Assembly: GCA_030632305.1 (NCBI GenBank)
Contig: DAOVUZ010000011.1
Location: 1-11,171 of the forward strand
Length of the DNA stretch: 11,171 nucleotides
Reading direction: 5' to 3'
From: Dehalococcoidales bacterium
GTDB taxonomy: Bacteria; Chloroflexota; Dehalococcoidia; Dehalococcoidales; DAOVUZ01
Position numbers and translations under genes: made by a program. This document shows, piece after piece, positions 5,416 to 11,171 of the stretch. The notes under the pieces are model-generated. The model was not told the origin of the DNA, made no database searches, and was given only the letters and a program-made list of their open reading frames with translations. How positions within the stretch are numbered: the stretch's first letter is position 1; the number at the start of each line of letters is the position of its first letter.

Positions 5416-5910
5416 ATGCTTAAGGGAAGAGCCTTCAAATTCGGCGATAGTATCTCTACCGACCACATTACCCCGGGACGGCTGGCTCATCTGAGAAGTA
5501 ACCTCCCTGAACTGGCAAAACATGTACTGGAAGATGCTGACCCCACCTTTGCTTCCAAGGTAAAGGCAGGGGATTTCATCGTTGCCAGCTCTAACTTCGG
5601 TCTCGGCTCCAGCCGGGAGCATGCCCCGCTGGTTATCAAGATGGCGGGGGTAAGTGCTATACTGGCTAAATCGGTAGCCCGAATATTCTTTAGAAACGCC
5701 ATCAACCTGGGGCTTCCGGTATTAATATGCGATACTGATAAAATTGACGACGGGGATGAACTGGAGGTAGAACTGGCAGCAGGCACAGTCAACGATATAA
5801 CCAATGGTAACCAGCTCACCTTTAGCCAAATCCCCGAGGTGATGCTCCATATCCTTGATGAAGGTGGGCTTATCCCGTATATTAAGAAATACGGCGATTT
5901 TAGACTATAA
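5416..5910 (+). CDS. Aconitase/3-isopropylmalate dehydratase family, small subunit
   Basis: This 164-aa swivel-domain subunit pairs with the preceding large chain. It shows FGDSISTDHITPGR (9-22), the substrate loop H25-L-R27-S, the signature ASSNFGLGSSREHAP (57-71) and FFRNAINLGLPVL (91-103). In characterised archaeal members the loop reads YLRT/S in homoaconitase (the Arg binds a carboxylate) and YLVx in isopropylmalate isomerase. Arg27 here therefore points to a carboxylate-bearing substrate such as citrate or homoaconitate. That reading is inference from family knowledge. GGAGG at 5403-5407 (inside the end of the upstream gene) is 8 bases from the ATG, and the stop of the large subunit is immediately adjacent, so the two are coupled in translation. 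Length is normal. Confidence 0.9.
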   Translation: MLKGRAFKFGDSISTDHITPGRLAHLRSNLPELAKHVLEDADPTFASKVKAGDFIVASSNFGLGSSREHAPLVIKMAGVSAILAKSVARIFFRNAINLGLPVLICDTDKIDDGDELEVELAAGTVNDITNGNQLTFSQIPEVMLHILDEGGLIPYIKKYGDFRL

Positions 5911-5928
5911 CCTGAAGGAAACACAGCG

Positions 5929-7014
5929 ATGAGTTACAATATTACCCTTATCCCGGGAGATGGAACAGGACCTGAGATTACCGAAGCGACTAAAAGGGTT
6001 CTGGAAGCAACCGGGGTCGCTTTCCACTGGGATTTAGCCTATGCCGGTGCCAGTGTCCAGGATAAGTTTGGCACGCCGCTTCCGGAACAGGTACTTGAAT
6101 CCATCAGAAGAAACAAGGCCGCCCTTAAGGGTCCGGTTACTACACCGGTAGGCTCAGGTTTTAGAAGCGTTAATGTTGCCCTGCGCAAGAAGTTAGACCT
6201 TTATGCCTGTCTCCGTCCGTGCAAAATTTACCCCGGAGTGCCAACTCTGTTCCAAGATGTAGATATTATAGTGGTGAGAGAGAACACCGAAGACCTCTAC
6301 AGCGGCATTGAGTTTGAGAAAGGAACTTCTGAAGCCACCAAGGTTATTAAGCTAATCGCCGAGACAAAGGGGGAAGCTATCAGGGAAGACTCGGGTTTTA
6401 GTCTAAAAATGATTTCGGAGACGGGTAGTCGAAGAATTGTCAAGTTTGCTTTTGAATATGCCTGTGCCCATAGAAGAAAGAAGGTAACCGCAGTGCATAA
6501 AGCCAATATTATGAAATTCTCCGACGGACTGTTTCTAGCCACCGCCAGAGAGGTTGCCCGAGAATACCCTGACATCGAATTTGAGGATAGAATTGTAGAT
6601 AACATGACCATGCAACTGGTAAAAAGACCGCAACAGTTTGATGTAATAGTGGCGCCCAATCTTTACGGCGACATAATCTCAGACCTGTGCGCCGGGATAG
6701 TGGGTGGACTGGGTGTAGCCCCCGGAGCCAATCTAGGCGATAACATGGCTATCTTTGAGCCAACACACGGCAGCGCCCCTAAATATACGGGACAAAACAA
6801 GGTCAATCCCATGGCGATGATGCTCTCCGGAGTGATGATGCTCCGCCACCTGGGAGAGACAAAAAACGCCGACAGGCTGGAAAATGCCATCGCCCAGGTT
6901 ATCGCCGAAGGTAAGAATGTTACCTATGATATGAAGCCCAATATACCCAGTACCCAGGTAGCAGGCACTTCACAGGTAGCTGACGCCGTGATTGAAAAAC
7001 TGGGTAGGAGCTAA
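5929..7014 (+). CDS. icd: Isocitrate dehydrogenase (isocitrate/isopropylmalate dehydrogenase family)
   Basis: The enzyme oxidatively decarboxylates isocitrate to 2-oxoglutarate. This 361-aa protein has the substrate set S80-x-N82-x3-R86 (FRSVNVALR), R96, R117 and Y124 (VRENTEDLYSG), K191 (HKANIMK), and metal-binding D248/D252 (DIISDLCAG). The S-x-N pair in the substrate loop identifies isocitrate rather than isopropylmalate use. The cofactor loop is GSAPK285-Y286-TGQNKV292NP, which resembles the NADP-type E. coli residues K344/Y345/V351, and Y333 matches Y391; but the position of R395 is P337. The length (shorter than the E. coli 416-aa enzyme) is that of the short bacterial forms often labelled NAD-dependent. 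AAGGA (5915-5919) lies 9 bases from the ATG, 18 bases after the aconitase small subunit. Confidence 0.92.
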   Translation: MSYNITLIPGDGTGPEITEATKRVLEATGVAFHWDLAYAGASVQDKFGTPLPEQVLESIRRNKAALKGPVTTPVGSGFRSVNVALRKKLDLYACLRPCKIYPGVPTLFQDVDIIVVRENTEDLYSGIEFEKGTSEATKVIKLIAETKGEAIREDSGFSLKMISETGSRRIVKFAFEYACAHRRKKVTAVHKANIMKFSDGLFLATAREVAREYPDIEFEDRIVDNMTMQLVKRPQQFDVIVAPNLYGDIISDLCAGIVGGLGVAPGANLGDNMAIFEPTHGSAPKYTGQNKVNPMAMMLSGVMMLRHLGETKNADRLENAIAQVIAEGKNVTYDMKPNIPSTQVAGTSQVADAVIEKLGRS

Positions 7015-7035
7015 AGGGAAAGGAATTAGAAGAGA

Positions 7036-7371
7036 ATGGATTGCGTTTTCTGTAAGATTGTAGCTGGTGAGATACCCAGTGACATCCTTTATCAGGATGA
7101 AGAGGTAATCGCCTTTCGCGACATCAATCCTATAGCACCTACTCATCTGCTTATCGTCTCTAAAAAGCATATCCCTTCAGTCCTTCACCTAACTGACGCC
7201 GAAGCACCGCTTATCGGGCATATGACCAAGGTTGCCAATCAATTGGCAAGGGAGTATGGCGTTGCTGAGAGTGGCTATCGCCTGGTAATTAACTGTGGGA
7301 AGGAAGGCGGGCAATTGGTGCCCCATCTCCATATGCACCTTCTGGGTGGGCGAGTGTTGAAGTGGGGCTAG
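7036..7371 (+). CDS. HIT-family (HINT-like) nucleotide hydrolase/transferase
   Basis: The 111-aa protein has the histidine triad H97-L-H99-M-H101 followed by LLGGR, preceded by the conserved N-terminal FCKIVAGEIPS. C3/C6 with H45 would form the zinc site seen in many bacterial HINT proteins. These enzymes hydrolyse aminoacyl- or lysyl-AMP and other AMP-phosphoramidates. H99 is the expected nucleophile. The gene follows isocitrate dehydrogenase by 21 bases and is probably the last gene of that operon; purine-rich AAAGGAA (7018-7023) can serve as ribosome site. Its stop TAG shares the tetranucleotide CTAG with the stop of the converging NUDIX gene. Confidence 0.9.
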   Translation: MDCVFCKIVAGEIPSDILYQDEEVIAFRDINPIAPTHLLIVSKKHIPSVLHLTDAEAPLIGHMTKVANQLAREYGVAESGYRLVINCGKEGGQLVPHLHMHLLGGRVLKWG

Positions 7372-7916
7372 ATAGCCCGTCGTTGTCCTTTCTGATGCTC
7401 CAGGAAAGCAAGCAGGCCAGCGATGCTCTTGGCATCACAAATGGAGCCCGAGGTAATAAGGCTGGTAATCTGGCTAATCGGCACCCGGACTAATGTAATA
7501 CTTTCAGTATCCTCAGCATATAGTTGGCTGGGAACAAGCTCAGTAGCCAGATACAGGTAAAGGTATTCAGTACAGTAACCAGGTGTAGAGTAGAAGCCAC
7601 CTAACCTCCCCACTTTTCCCGGCAGGTAACCTGCCTCCTCGCGTAACTCACGGCGAACGGTAGTCACCGGATCCTCACCAGGTTCAATGCCACCAGCCGG
7701 TATCTCCAGTAGCTCCTTCTCTACCGGCTTGCGAAATTGATTAACCAGCAGGATATTATCATCAGCATCAATGGCTACAATAGCCACGCAGTCACTATGC
7801 TCCACAATCTCCCGCGTGGTTTCCCTGCCACCAGCCATCCTGACGGTATCAACCCGCAACTTTACCGCTCGTCCGTCATAGATTAGCCGGCTGGAAAGCG
7901 TCTCCTCCACAGTCAA
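7368..7916 (-). CDS. NUDIX hydrolase, ADP-ribose/ADP-sugar pyrophosphatase type
   Basis: The 182-aa protein has a perfect NUDIX box (Gx5Ex7REUxEExGU) at residues 75-97, with the metal-binding Glu residues E90, E93 and E94. It also has the PG motif (STPGYCTE, 110-117) about 16 residues later, which is typical of ADP-ribose pyrophosphatases. Substrate would be ADP-ribose or related ADP-sugars, giving AMP and a sugar phosphate. Start: TTG at 7916, one base after the GNAT stop codon, with GAGG 6 bases upstream inside the end of the GNAT gene; the next option is GTG 7910. It is the last gene of the nadK-GNAT-NUDIX operon, and hydrolysing NAD-derived ADP-ribose would fit beside NAD kinase (inference). 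Confidence 0.9.
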   Translation of the reverse strand: MTVEETLSSRLIYDGRAVKLRVDTVRMAGGRETTREIVEHSDCVAIVAIDADDNILLVNQFRKPVEKELLEIPAGGIEPGEDPVTTVRRELREEAGYLPGKVGRLGGFYSTPGYCTEYLYLYLATELVPSQLYAEDTESITLVRVPISQITSLITSGSICDAKSIAGLLAFLEHQKGQRRAI

Positions 7917-7917
7917 G

Positions 7918-8379
7918 TTAAACCTCTAAGTGATAAATAAGAGCTACCTCGTTACAATCAGGGAATTTGGGACAGCGGTAACACTCACCCCAGATCTTGT
8001 GTGGCAACTCCGTTTTTTCTGCTTGAGAAAAGCCAAACTTCTCAAAAAAGCCTGGTTTGTAGGTCAGACAAAAAACAGTTGAAGTACCAAGCTCCCTGGC
8101 TTCCCTGAGACAGGCTTCCACCAGTTGGGCACCAATCCCCTGCTCCTGGCTATCCTCAGCTACCGCCAGTGACTTTACCTCAGCCAGGTCTGACCAGCTA
8201 ACATGCAGTGCCGCACAGGCAATTACGCGTTCATCCTGCTTAACTACAAAGTAATCCCTGATATTTTCATATATCTCGCTCAGCGGACGGGGTAACATCT
8301 CATCCCTATCAGCAAAGTAGTTAATCAACTCATGCATCTGGGTTACATCACTAATTCTGGCTTTTTCCACCGGCTTCAA
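7918..8379 (-). CDS. GNAT N-acetyltransferase, ArgA-like with C-terminal Cys cluster
   Basis: The 153-aa protein is a GNAT fold: acetyl-CoA loop Q78-E-Q-G81-I-G83 after strand 'AEVKSLAVAE', and the strand-turn 'FFEKFGFSQAE' (111-121). Its end carries C133-x2-C136-x5-C142 in 'GECYRCPKFPDCNEVAL', the pattern of the short ArgA-like N-acetyltransferases (amino-acid N-acetylation has been shown for some members). The cysteines may bind metal or respond to redox. The substrate here is unproven: glutamate or glutamine is a reasonable guess. Start: TTG 8379 with AAAGGAAGG (8395-8387) 7 bases upstream; that site lies in the end of nadK, whose stop is 4 bases away. The next in-frame start is GTG 8370. 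Confidence 0.85.
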   Translation of the reverse strand: MKPVEKARISDVTQMHELINYFADRDEMLPRPLSEIYENIRDYFVVKQDERVIACAALHVSWSDLAEVKSLAVAEDSQEQGIGAQLVEACLREARELGTSTVFCLTYKPGFFEKFGFSQAEKTELPHKIWGECYRCPKFPDCNEVALIYHLEV

Positions 8380-8383
8380 CCTA

Positions 8384-9220
8384 CTACCTTCCTTTCAACC
8401 TCTGCTCCAGGGAGCTATAGAAAAAGGACTCTGAATGAATTCTTAGAAATCGAGCCTTGTTAGAGCTGTGCTTTACCGTAATCGTAGTCCCAGTTGGCAA
8501 TGGTAGATTTATATGACCATCAATACTCAGTGTCGCCTGATGAGCGGTAGCAATACGCAGCTTAACTACTGCTGTGGACGGCAATACCATAGGGTAAGCT
8601 AAACTGAGGTGAGGCAATATTGGTAACAGCAAGAACTCCTTAGCTTCGGGATACAGTATAGGCCCACCAGCCGACAGCGAGTAACCGGTGCTACCGGTGG
8701 CTGTTGCCACAATTACCCCATCACTCTTATAGGTAGTGAGTGGCTCACCATTGATACTAGCTTCTACATAGACTACCCGCGCTATTGCCCCCCGCGCCAC
8801 CACCACATCATTCAACGCATAAAACATACGGGATGGCTCGCCCTCCTGGCCTGTAGCTACAAGCTCTGCCTCAAGCATAGCCCGCTCATCAATCCAACCC
8901 TCCCCCGCCAGCAAGACAGGTAGCTTATCCACAGCTTCATCAGCGCTGAGTTCGGTCATAAATCCTAGCTTACCTAGATTTATCCCGGTAATAGGAGTTA
9001 AGCCAGGAACCACCGCCTGAGCCGCCCGCAGAATAGTGCCATCACCACCGACACTGAGAATCAAATCGGTATCATCTACCTGAGCCCTGGCTTTCTCCCC
9101 CTCCCACGCCGAACATATCCAGACAGAAACGCCGCTGTCGGCTAAAAACTCCTGCAGTTTCTTAGCCAGAGTACAGGCAGCTTCAATCATCGGGTGGTAG
9201 AGAACACCAACTCTCTGCAC
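8384..9220 (-). CDS. nadK: NAD kinase
   Basis: The enzyme phosphorylates NAD to NADP in the cytoplasm. The 278-aa protein has every family motif in order: GGDGT (58-62), NLGKLGFMTE (81-90), ND (137-138), TYKSDGVIVATATGSTGYSL up to SAGGP (163-187) and SIDGH (232-236). Length is typical. Start is GTG at 9220, giving MQRVGVLYHP, the usual short lead into the first Rossmann strand; only a weak AGG lies 8 bases upstream. A 158-base untranslated gap with its own promoter separates it from the upstream small ORF, so nadK starts a three-gene operon with the acetyltransferase and NUDIX genes. Confidence 0.95.
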   Translation of the reverse strand: MQRVGVLYHPMIEAACTLAKKLQEFLADSGVSVWICSAWEGEKARAQVDDTDLILSVGGDGTILRAAQAVVPGLTPITGINLGKLGFMTELSADEAVDKLPVLLAGEGWIDERAMLEAELVATGQEGEPSRMFYALNDVVVARGAIARVVYVEASINGEPLTTYKSDGVIVATATGSTGYSLSAGGPILYPEAKEFLLLPILPHLSLAYPMVLPSTAVVKLRIATAHQATLSIDGHINLPLPTGTTITVKHSSNKARFLRIHSESFFYSSLEQRLKGR

Positions 9221-9247
9221 AGCTGTAACCTACTTTCCGCTGATTAA

Positions 9248-9268
9248 TGGGATTTGGGTTAAATCCTA
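9248..9268 (-). other. Small hairpin in the nadK leader
   Basis: GGATTT/AAATCC (9250-9255 with 9261-9266) forms a 6-bp stem with a 5-base loop, extendable by one G-T and one A-T pair. It lies between the predicted transcript start (about 9296) and the GTG start of nadK, 28 bases upstream of the GTG. It may shape translation of the leader; nothing in it matches a riboswitch I know. Confidence 0.3.
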
Positions 9269-9302
9269 GACAACTTTACCCCAGACTCATTTCCCAAGGG
9301 CA

Positions 9303-9331
9303 ATTCTAGCACTTGGTACGGCTATTGGCAA
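9303..9331 (-). promoter_or_regulatory. Promoter of the nadK-GNAT-NUDIX operon
   Basis: On the minus strand, TTGCCA (9331-9326, 5/6) and TAGAAT (9308-9303, 5/6) are exactly 17 bases apart. Transcription would begin near 9296, giving a leader of about 76 bases. The rest of the gap 9221-9378 holds no ORF or RNA gene that I can support. Confidence 0.6.
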
Positions 9332-9378
9332 AGCGACAGCAATGAATACTCAGCCCGCCCATACTGGCAGCCAAGTCA

Positions 9379-9495
9379 TTACTTGCCTCCTCGGCGCCTT
9401 TTCAACCCCTGCTTATCGACAACCTTCTTGAGTCGCTTTATCGCCCTGCCCGACTTAAACTGATTGAGATTAACAAAGCCTCTGGTTCGGTTCAT
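9379..9495 (-). CDS. 38-aa highly basic micro-protein resembling the core of ribosomal protein S21
   Basis: The frame runs ATG 9495 to TAA 9379. It begins MNRTRGFVNLNQFKSG, then RAIKRLKKVVDKQGLKRRRGGK. Residues 18-30 (A-I-K-R-L-K-K-V-V-D-K-Q-G) align position by position with the E. coli S21 core A-L-R-R-F-K-R-S-C-E-K-A-G (five identities, most others conservative). Fourteen of 38 residues are Lys/Arg. The ATG follows the rmuC stop by 3 bases, with AAGGA 10 bases upstream, so it would be co-translated after rmuC. It is much shorter than usual S21 (about 57-70 aa), so it may be a minimal S21, another RNA-binding peptide, or a chance ORF. The well-placed ribosome site and motif argue for a real gene; function is not established. 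Confidence 0.5.
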   Translation of the reverse strand: MNRTRGFVNLNQFKSGRAIKRLKKVVDKQGLKRRRGGK

Positions 9496-9498
9496 CGG

Positions 9499-10455
9499 TT
9501 ATTTGTCCTTATTACTTGTCTCATTATCCTTTTCCGGTAATTTTTCAACAGGAGTTTCACCGGCAAGTTGCAGCTTATCGCCAAGTCTGGTCAATTTCGT
9601 TGCCGCCTCCTCATACTTTGTTGCCGCATGCCGAATATGCCCGCCCAAGGTACTGTAGTCTTCTTGAAAGTCCTGAAGGTCACCCTGCAGACGCCCCAGA
9701 TGTCCAAGGATATCACAAGCAGTTTTCTCAATGTGTAATCCCTTCAGCCCCAGTATAATAACCTGTAAATAGGCATAAAAGCTATTCGGTGACACCGGGA
9801 TAACCCTCTTTTGCAAGGAGTAAGAGTATATCTCACTCTCTTCAGGTTGACCACGAAGTATTGTCTCATAATAGACATTTTCTGCCGGAATATACATAAG
9901 GGCAAAGTCGAACGTATTTTCATCAGGCAGAATATACTTGGTTACATCATCAATATGCTTTTTAATAGTGCGAGTGAATTGCCTTCGTAAGGCTACTTGC
10001 TCCTGTTCAGATTCTGCGGTAACTATCCGCTCAAAATCTTCCAAGGGGAACTTGGAATCAATAGGGACTAAATTTCCGCCAATTCGGATAACGGCGTCTA
10101 CCGTCTCACCACCTCGAAACCTGTACTGGAGTGAGTAATTATCGCGGGGTAGAATATCAGCCAGCAGTCTCTCCAGCAGGAGTTCACCAAAACCACCTCT
10201 CAATTTTGGTGCGCGTAAAATCTCCTGCAAGCCGGAGATATTTTTGCCAACTTCCTGGATTTCTTTCGCCCTTTGTGTAAGTTCGCCCAATCTCTCTTTA
10301 ACCTCTCCGAAGACCTTGGTAGTATCAGCTATTCTTTCTCCCACTGTTTTTGATATGATGTCACTCTGCTCCTTCCACCTCTGACCGGCTCGAAGCCTAT
10401 CCCAAAGAAAGAAACCAACCAGAATCACCAGCAGGATGATTATCACAATTTGCAT
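9499..10455 (-). CDS. rmuC: RmuC-family DNA recombination protein
   Basis: The 318-aa protein has an N-terminal membrane helix (residues 2-18), a coiled-coil stretch (about 25-80) and the RmuC nuclease-like core. The core has LRGGFGELLLERLLADILP (85-103), VDAVIRIGGNLVPIDSKFP (119-137) with the PD-(D/E)xK-like set E91, D120, D133 and K135, then DFALMYIPAENVYYE (183-197). RmuC in E. coli suppresses rearrangements at inverted repeats; the exact biochemical role is uncertain. Length is shorter than the E. coli protein (475 aa) but normal for many bacteria. Start: ATG 10455 with GGGAG about 5 bases upstream; a TTG at 10467 would add four residues and also has GGGAGG in front. The S21-like micro-ORF follows 3 bases after its stop. 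Confidence 0.9.
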   Translation of the reverse strand: MQIVIIILLVILVGFFLWDRLRAGQRWKEQSDIISKTVGERIADTTKVFGEVKERLGELTQRAKEIQEVGKNISGLQEILRAPKLRGGFGELLLERLLADILPRDNYSLQYRFRGGETVDAVIRIGGNLVPIDSKFPLEDFERIVTAESEQEQVALRRQFTRTIKKHIDDVTKYILPDENTFDFALMYIPAENVYYETILRGQPEESEIYSYSLQKRVIPVSPNSFYAYLQVIILGLKGLHIEKTACDILGHLGRLQGDLQDFQEDYSTLGGHIRHAATKYEEAATKLTRLGDKLQLAGETPVEKLPEKDNETSNKDK

Positions 10456-10508
10456 GATTACTCCCAAATCCGCCTCCCCTGACTGACAAACAGAAAATGC
10501 TCAATTCC

Positions 10509-10514
10509 ATTATA
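10509..10514 (-). promoter_or_regulatory. Candidate -10 box of rmuC
   Basis: A perfect TATAAT on the minus strand lies 54 bases before the rmuC ATG. No good -35 box is at 16-18 bases. A repeated ATGTAT (ATGTAT-G-ATGTAT) overlaps its upstream side and could be a binding site. Confidence 0.4.
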
Positions 10515-10594
10515 CATCATACATAATAGAAAAGAAGCCGTTTATTAGAGGGAGGTTAAATGGGGTGAGGTTGATAAATAAGCTGTTAGACTGC

Positions 10595-10622
10595 TTGACT
10601 AAAAGCAATCTCTAGTTATAAT
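10595..10622 (+). promoter_or_regulatory. Promoter of rsmD
   Basis: TTGACT (10595-10600, 5/6) and a perfect TATAAT (10617-10622) are 16 bases apart. Transcription would begin near 10629, giving a leader of about 50 bases before the ATG at 10679. The remainder of the divergent gap 10468-10678 shows no gene. Confidence 0.7.
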
Positions 10623-10678
10623 ATTTAGCAATAAAAGAAGCGAAGACAGTATTCCTTCAAATAGATAACTTTTTAAGA

Positions 10679-11171
10679 ATGCGAGTTATTGCGGGTAAGG
10701 CAAAGGGGCACCGGCTTAAGGTAGCAAAGGGGACTTATGTTCGCCCGGCGACAGATTTGGTCCGGGGGGCTATTTTTTCTATTCTAGAAACTACTACTGA
10801 TGATTGGTCACAGGTACTTGATTTGTTTGCCGGTAGTGGCGCCTTAGGTATTGAGGCTTTAAGCCGCGGTGCCGATTGGGTCGATTTTGTTGACCATGAG
10901 CCACGATGTTGTGATATAATTAAGCAAAATCTAGAAAAGACCGGGCTTACAGCCCAGACACATATTTACTGCTGCGGTGTAGCCAAGGCAATTTCCTTTC
11001 TTGATAAGGAGTATAGCATTATACTGATGGACCCACCCTACTCTAATTCGTCAATAAGCAATATAGTAACACAATTAGCAACCTCTAAACTGGTAGGGAT
11101 AAACTCAATTATAGTAGTGACACACTCTCCTCATTTTCCCCTAAATTCAACCTATGCTGTATTAAATCTGG
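10679..11171 (+). CDS. rsmD: 16S rRNA (guanine966-N2)-methyltransferase RsmD, 3' end cut by window edge
   Basis: RsmD methylates N2 of G966 in 16S rRNA using S-adenosylmethionine. The 164 codons seen are uninterrupted. They begin MRVIAGKAKGHRL and continue 'RPATDLVRGAIFSIL', the SAM-binding LDLFAGSGALGIEALSRGA (motif I, about residues 47-65), VDFVDHEP (motif II) and the catalytic DPPY in 'IILMDPPYSNSS' (about 115-125). These match the family in order and spacing. The C-terminal last strands are beyond the window. The ATG is fixed by the family N-terminus; there is no clear Shine-Dalgarno site just upstream. It is transcribed divergently from rmuC. Confidence 0.93.
   Translation, partial: MRVIAGKAKGHRLKVAKGTYVRPATDLVRGAIFSILETTTDDWSQVLDLFAGSGALGIEALSRGADWVDFVDHEPRCCDIIKQNLEKTGLTAQTHIYCCGVAKAISFLDKEYSIILMDPPYSNSSISNIVTQLATSKLVGINSIIVVTHSPHFPLNSTYAVLNL

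Noticed and set aside
4162..5910. Leucine biosynthesis (leuCD) interpretation
   Set aside because: No leuA or leuB nearby, an Arg in the substrate loop, and isocitrate dehydrogenase follows; kept as an alternative, not the main call.
9240..9320. Possible tRNA or riboswitch in the nadK leader
   Set aside because: The GGGTTAAATCC stretch looks slightly like a T-arm, but no acceptor, D-arm or anticodon arm can be built around it.
9464..9758. Two plus-strand frames antisense to rmuC
   Set aside because: Both lie opposite the well-supported rmuC and micro-ORF frames and have no family features.
10560..10568. Two-codon ORF (ATG GGG TGA) behind a strong GGGAGG
   Set aside because: It lies upstream of the rsmD promoter and so would not be in that transcript; most likely chance.

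Overview
The window reads as ordinary chromosomal DNA from an anaerobic bacterium. My best guess is the Dehalococcoidia branch of Chloroflexota. The reasons are: an aconitase-like two-subunit hydro-lyase encoded directly before isocitrate dehydrogenase; a biotin-dependent pyruvate carboxylase/oxaloacetate decarboxylase alpha chain with a very small partner; frequent TTG and GTG starts with good Shine-Dalgarno sites; and intergenic clusters of C/G-rich hairpins. This assignment is inference from gene order and style, not from a marker phylogeny. I see no phage, plasmid, transposase or CRISPR signal.

Layout. Positions 1-578 hold two divergent genes: a truncated flavin-binding split-barrel protein (minus) and a 60-aa Trm112-like zinc protein (plus). 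The latter has an extended -10 box so close to its ATG that the mRNA is probably leaderless. Positions 579-833 hold a strong terminator hairpin and a run of palindromes (repeat region A). Positions 834-1711 (minus) hold folK and a QueD/PTPS homologue with the CExxHGH motif, a pair that points to pterin/folate synthesis. Positions 1921-3993 (plus) hold a 66-aa OadG/MmdE-like small subunit followed 6 bases later by a 621-aa carboxyltransferase-biotin carrier protein. Positions 3994-4161 contain repeat region B. Positions 4162-7371 (plus) hold an apparent operon: large and small subunits of an aconitase-family hydro-lyase, isocitrate dehydrogenase and a HIT hydrolase.

Positions 9220-7368 (minus) hold nadK, a GNAT acetyltransferase with a Cys cluster, and a NUDIX ADP-sugar hydrolase. 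They are spaced 1-4 bases apart and have their own promoter. This operon converges on the HIT gene, and the two terminal stop codons share one CTAG. Positions 10455-9379 (minus) hold rmuC and then a 38-aa very basic ORF that resembles the core of ribosomal protein S21. Positions 10679-11171 (plus) hold the 5' part of rsmD, cut by the window end.

How the genes fit together. The plus-strand central block can interconvert pyruvate and oxaloacetate (with a biotin carboxylase encoded elsewhere), isomerise citrate to isocitrate, and form 2-oxoglutarate. That is the oxidative arm of an incomplete TCA cycle supplying glutamate; citrate synthase is not in the window. The nadK-GNAT-NUDIX operon has a nucleotide-cofactor flavour (NADP supply, ADP-ribose clean-up). 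The most interesting leads are the CExxHGH enzyme next to folK, the membrane-free decarboxylase small subunit, the S21-like micro-ORF, the palindromic repeat family, and the mixed cofactor signature of the isocitrate dehydrogenase. I found no clearly new multi-gene system.
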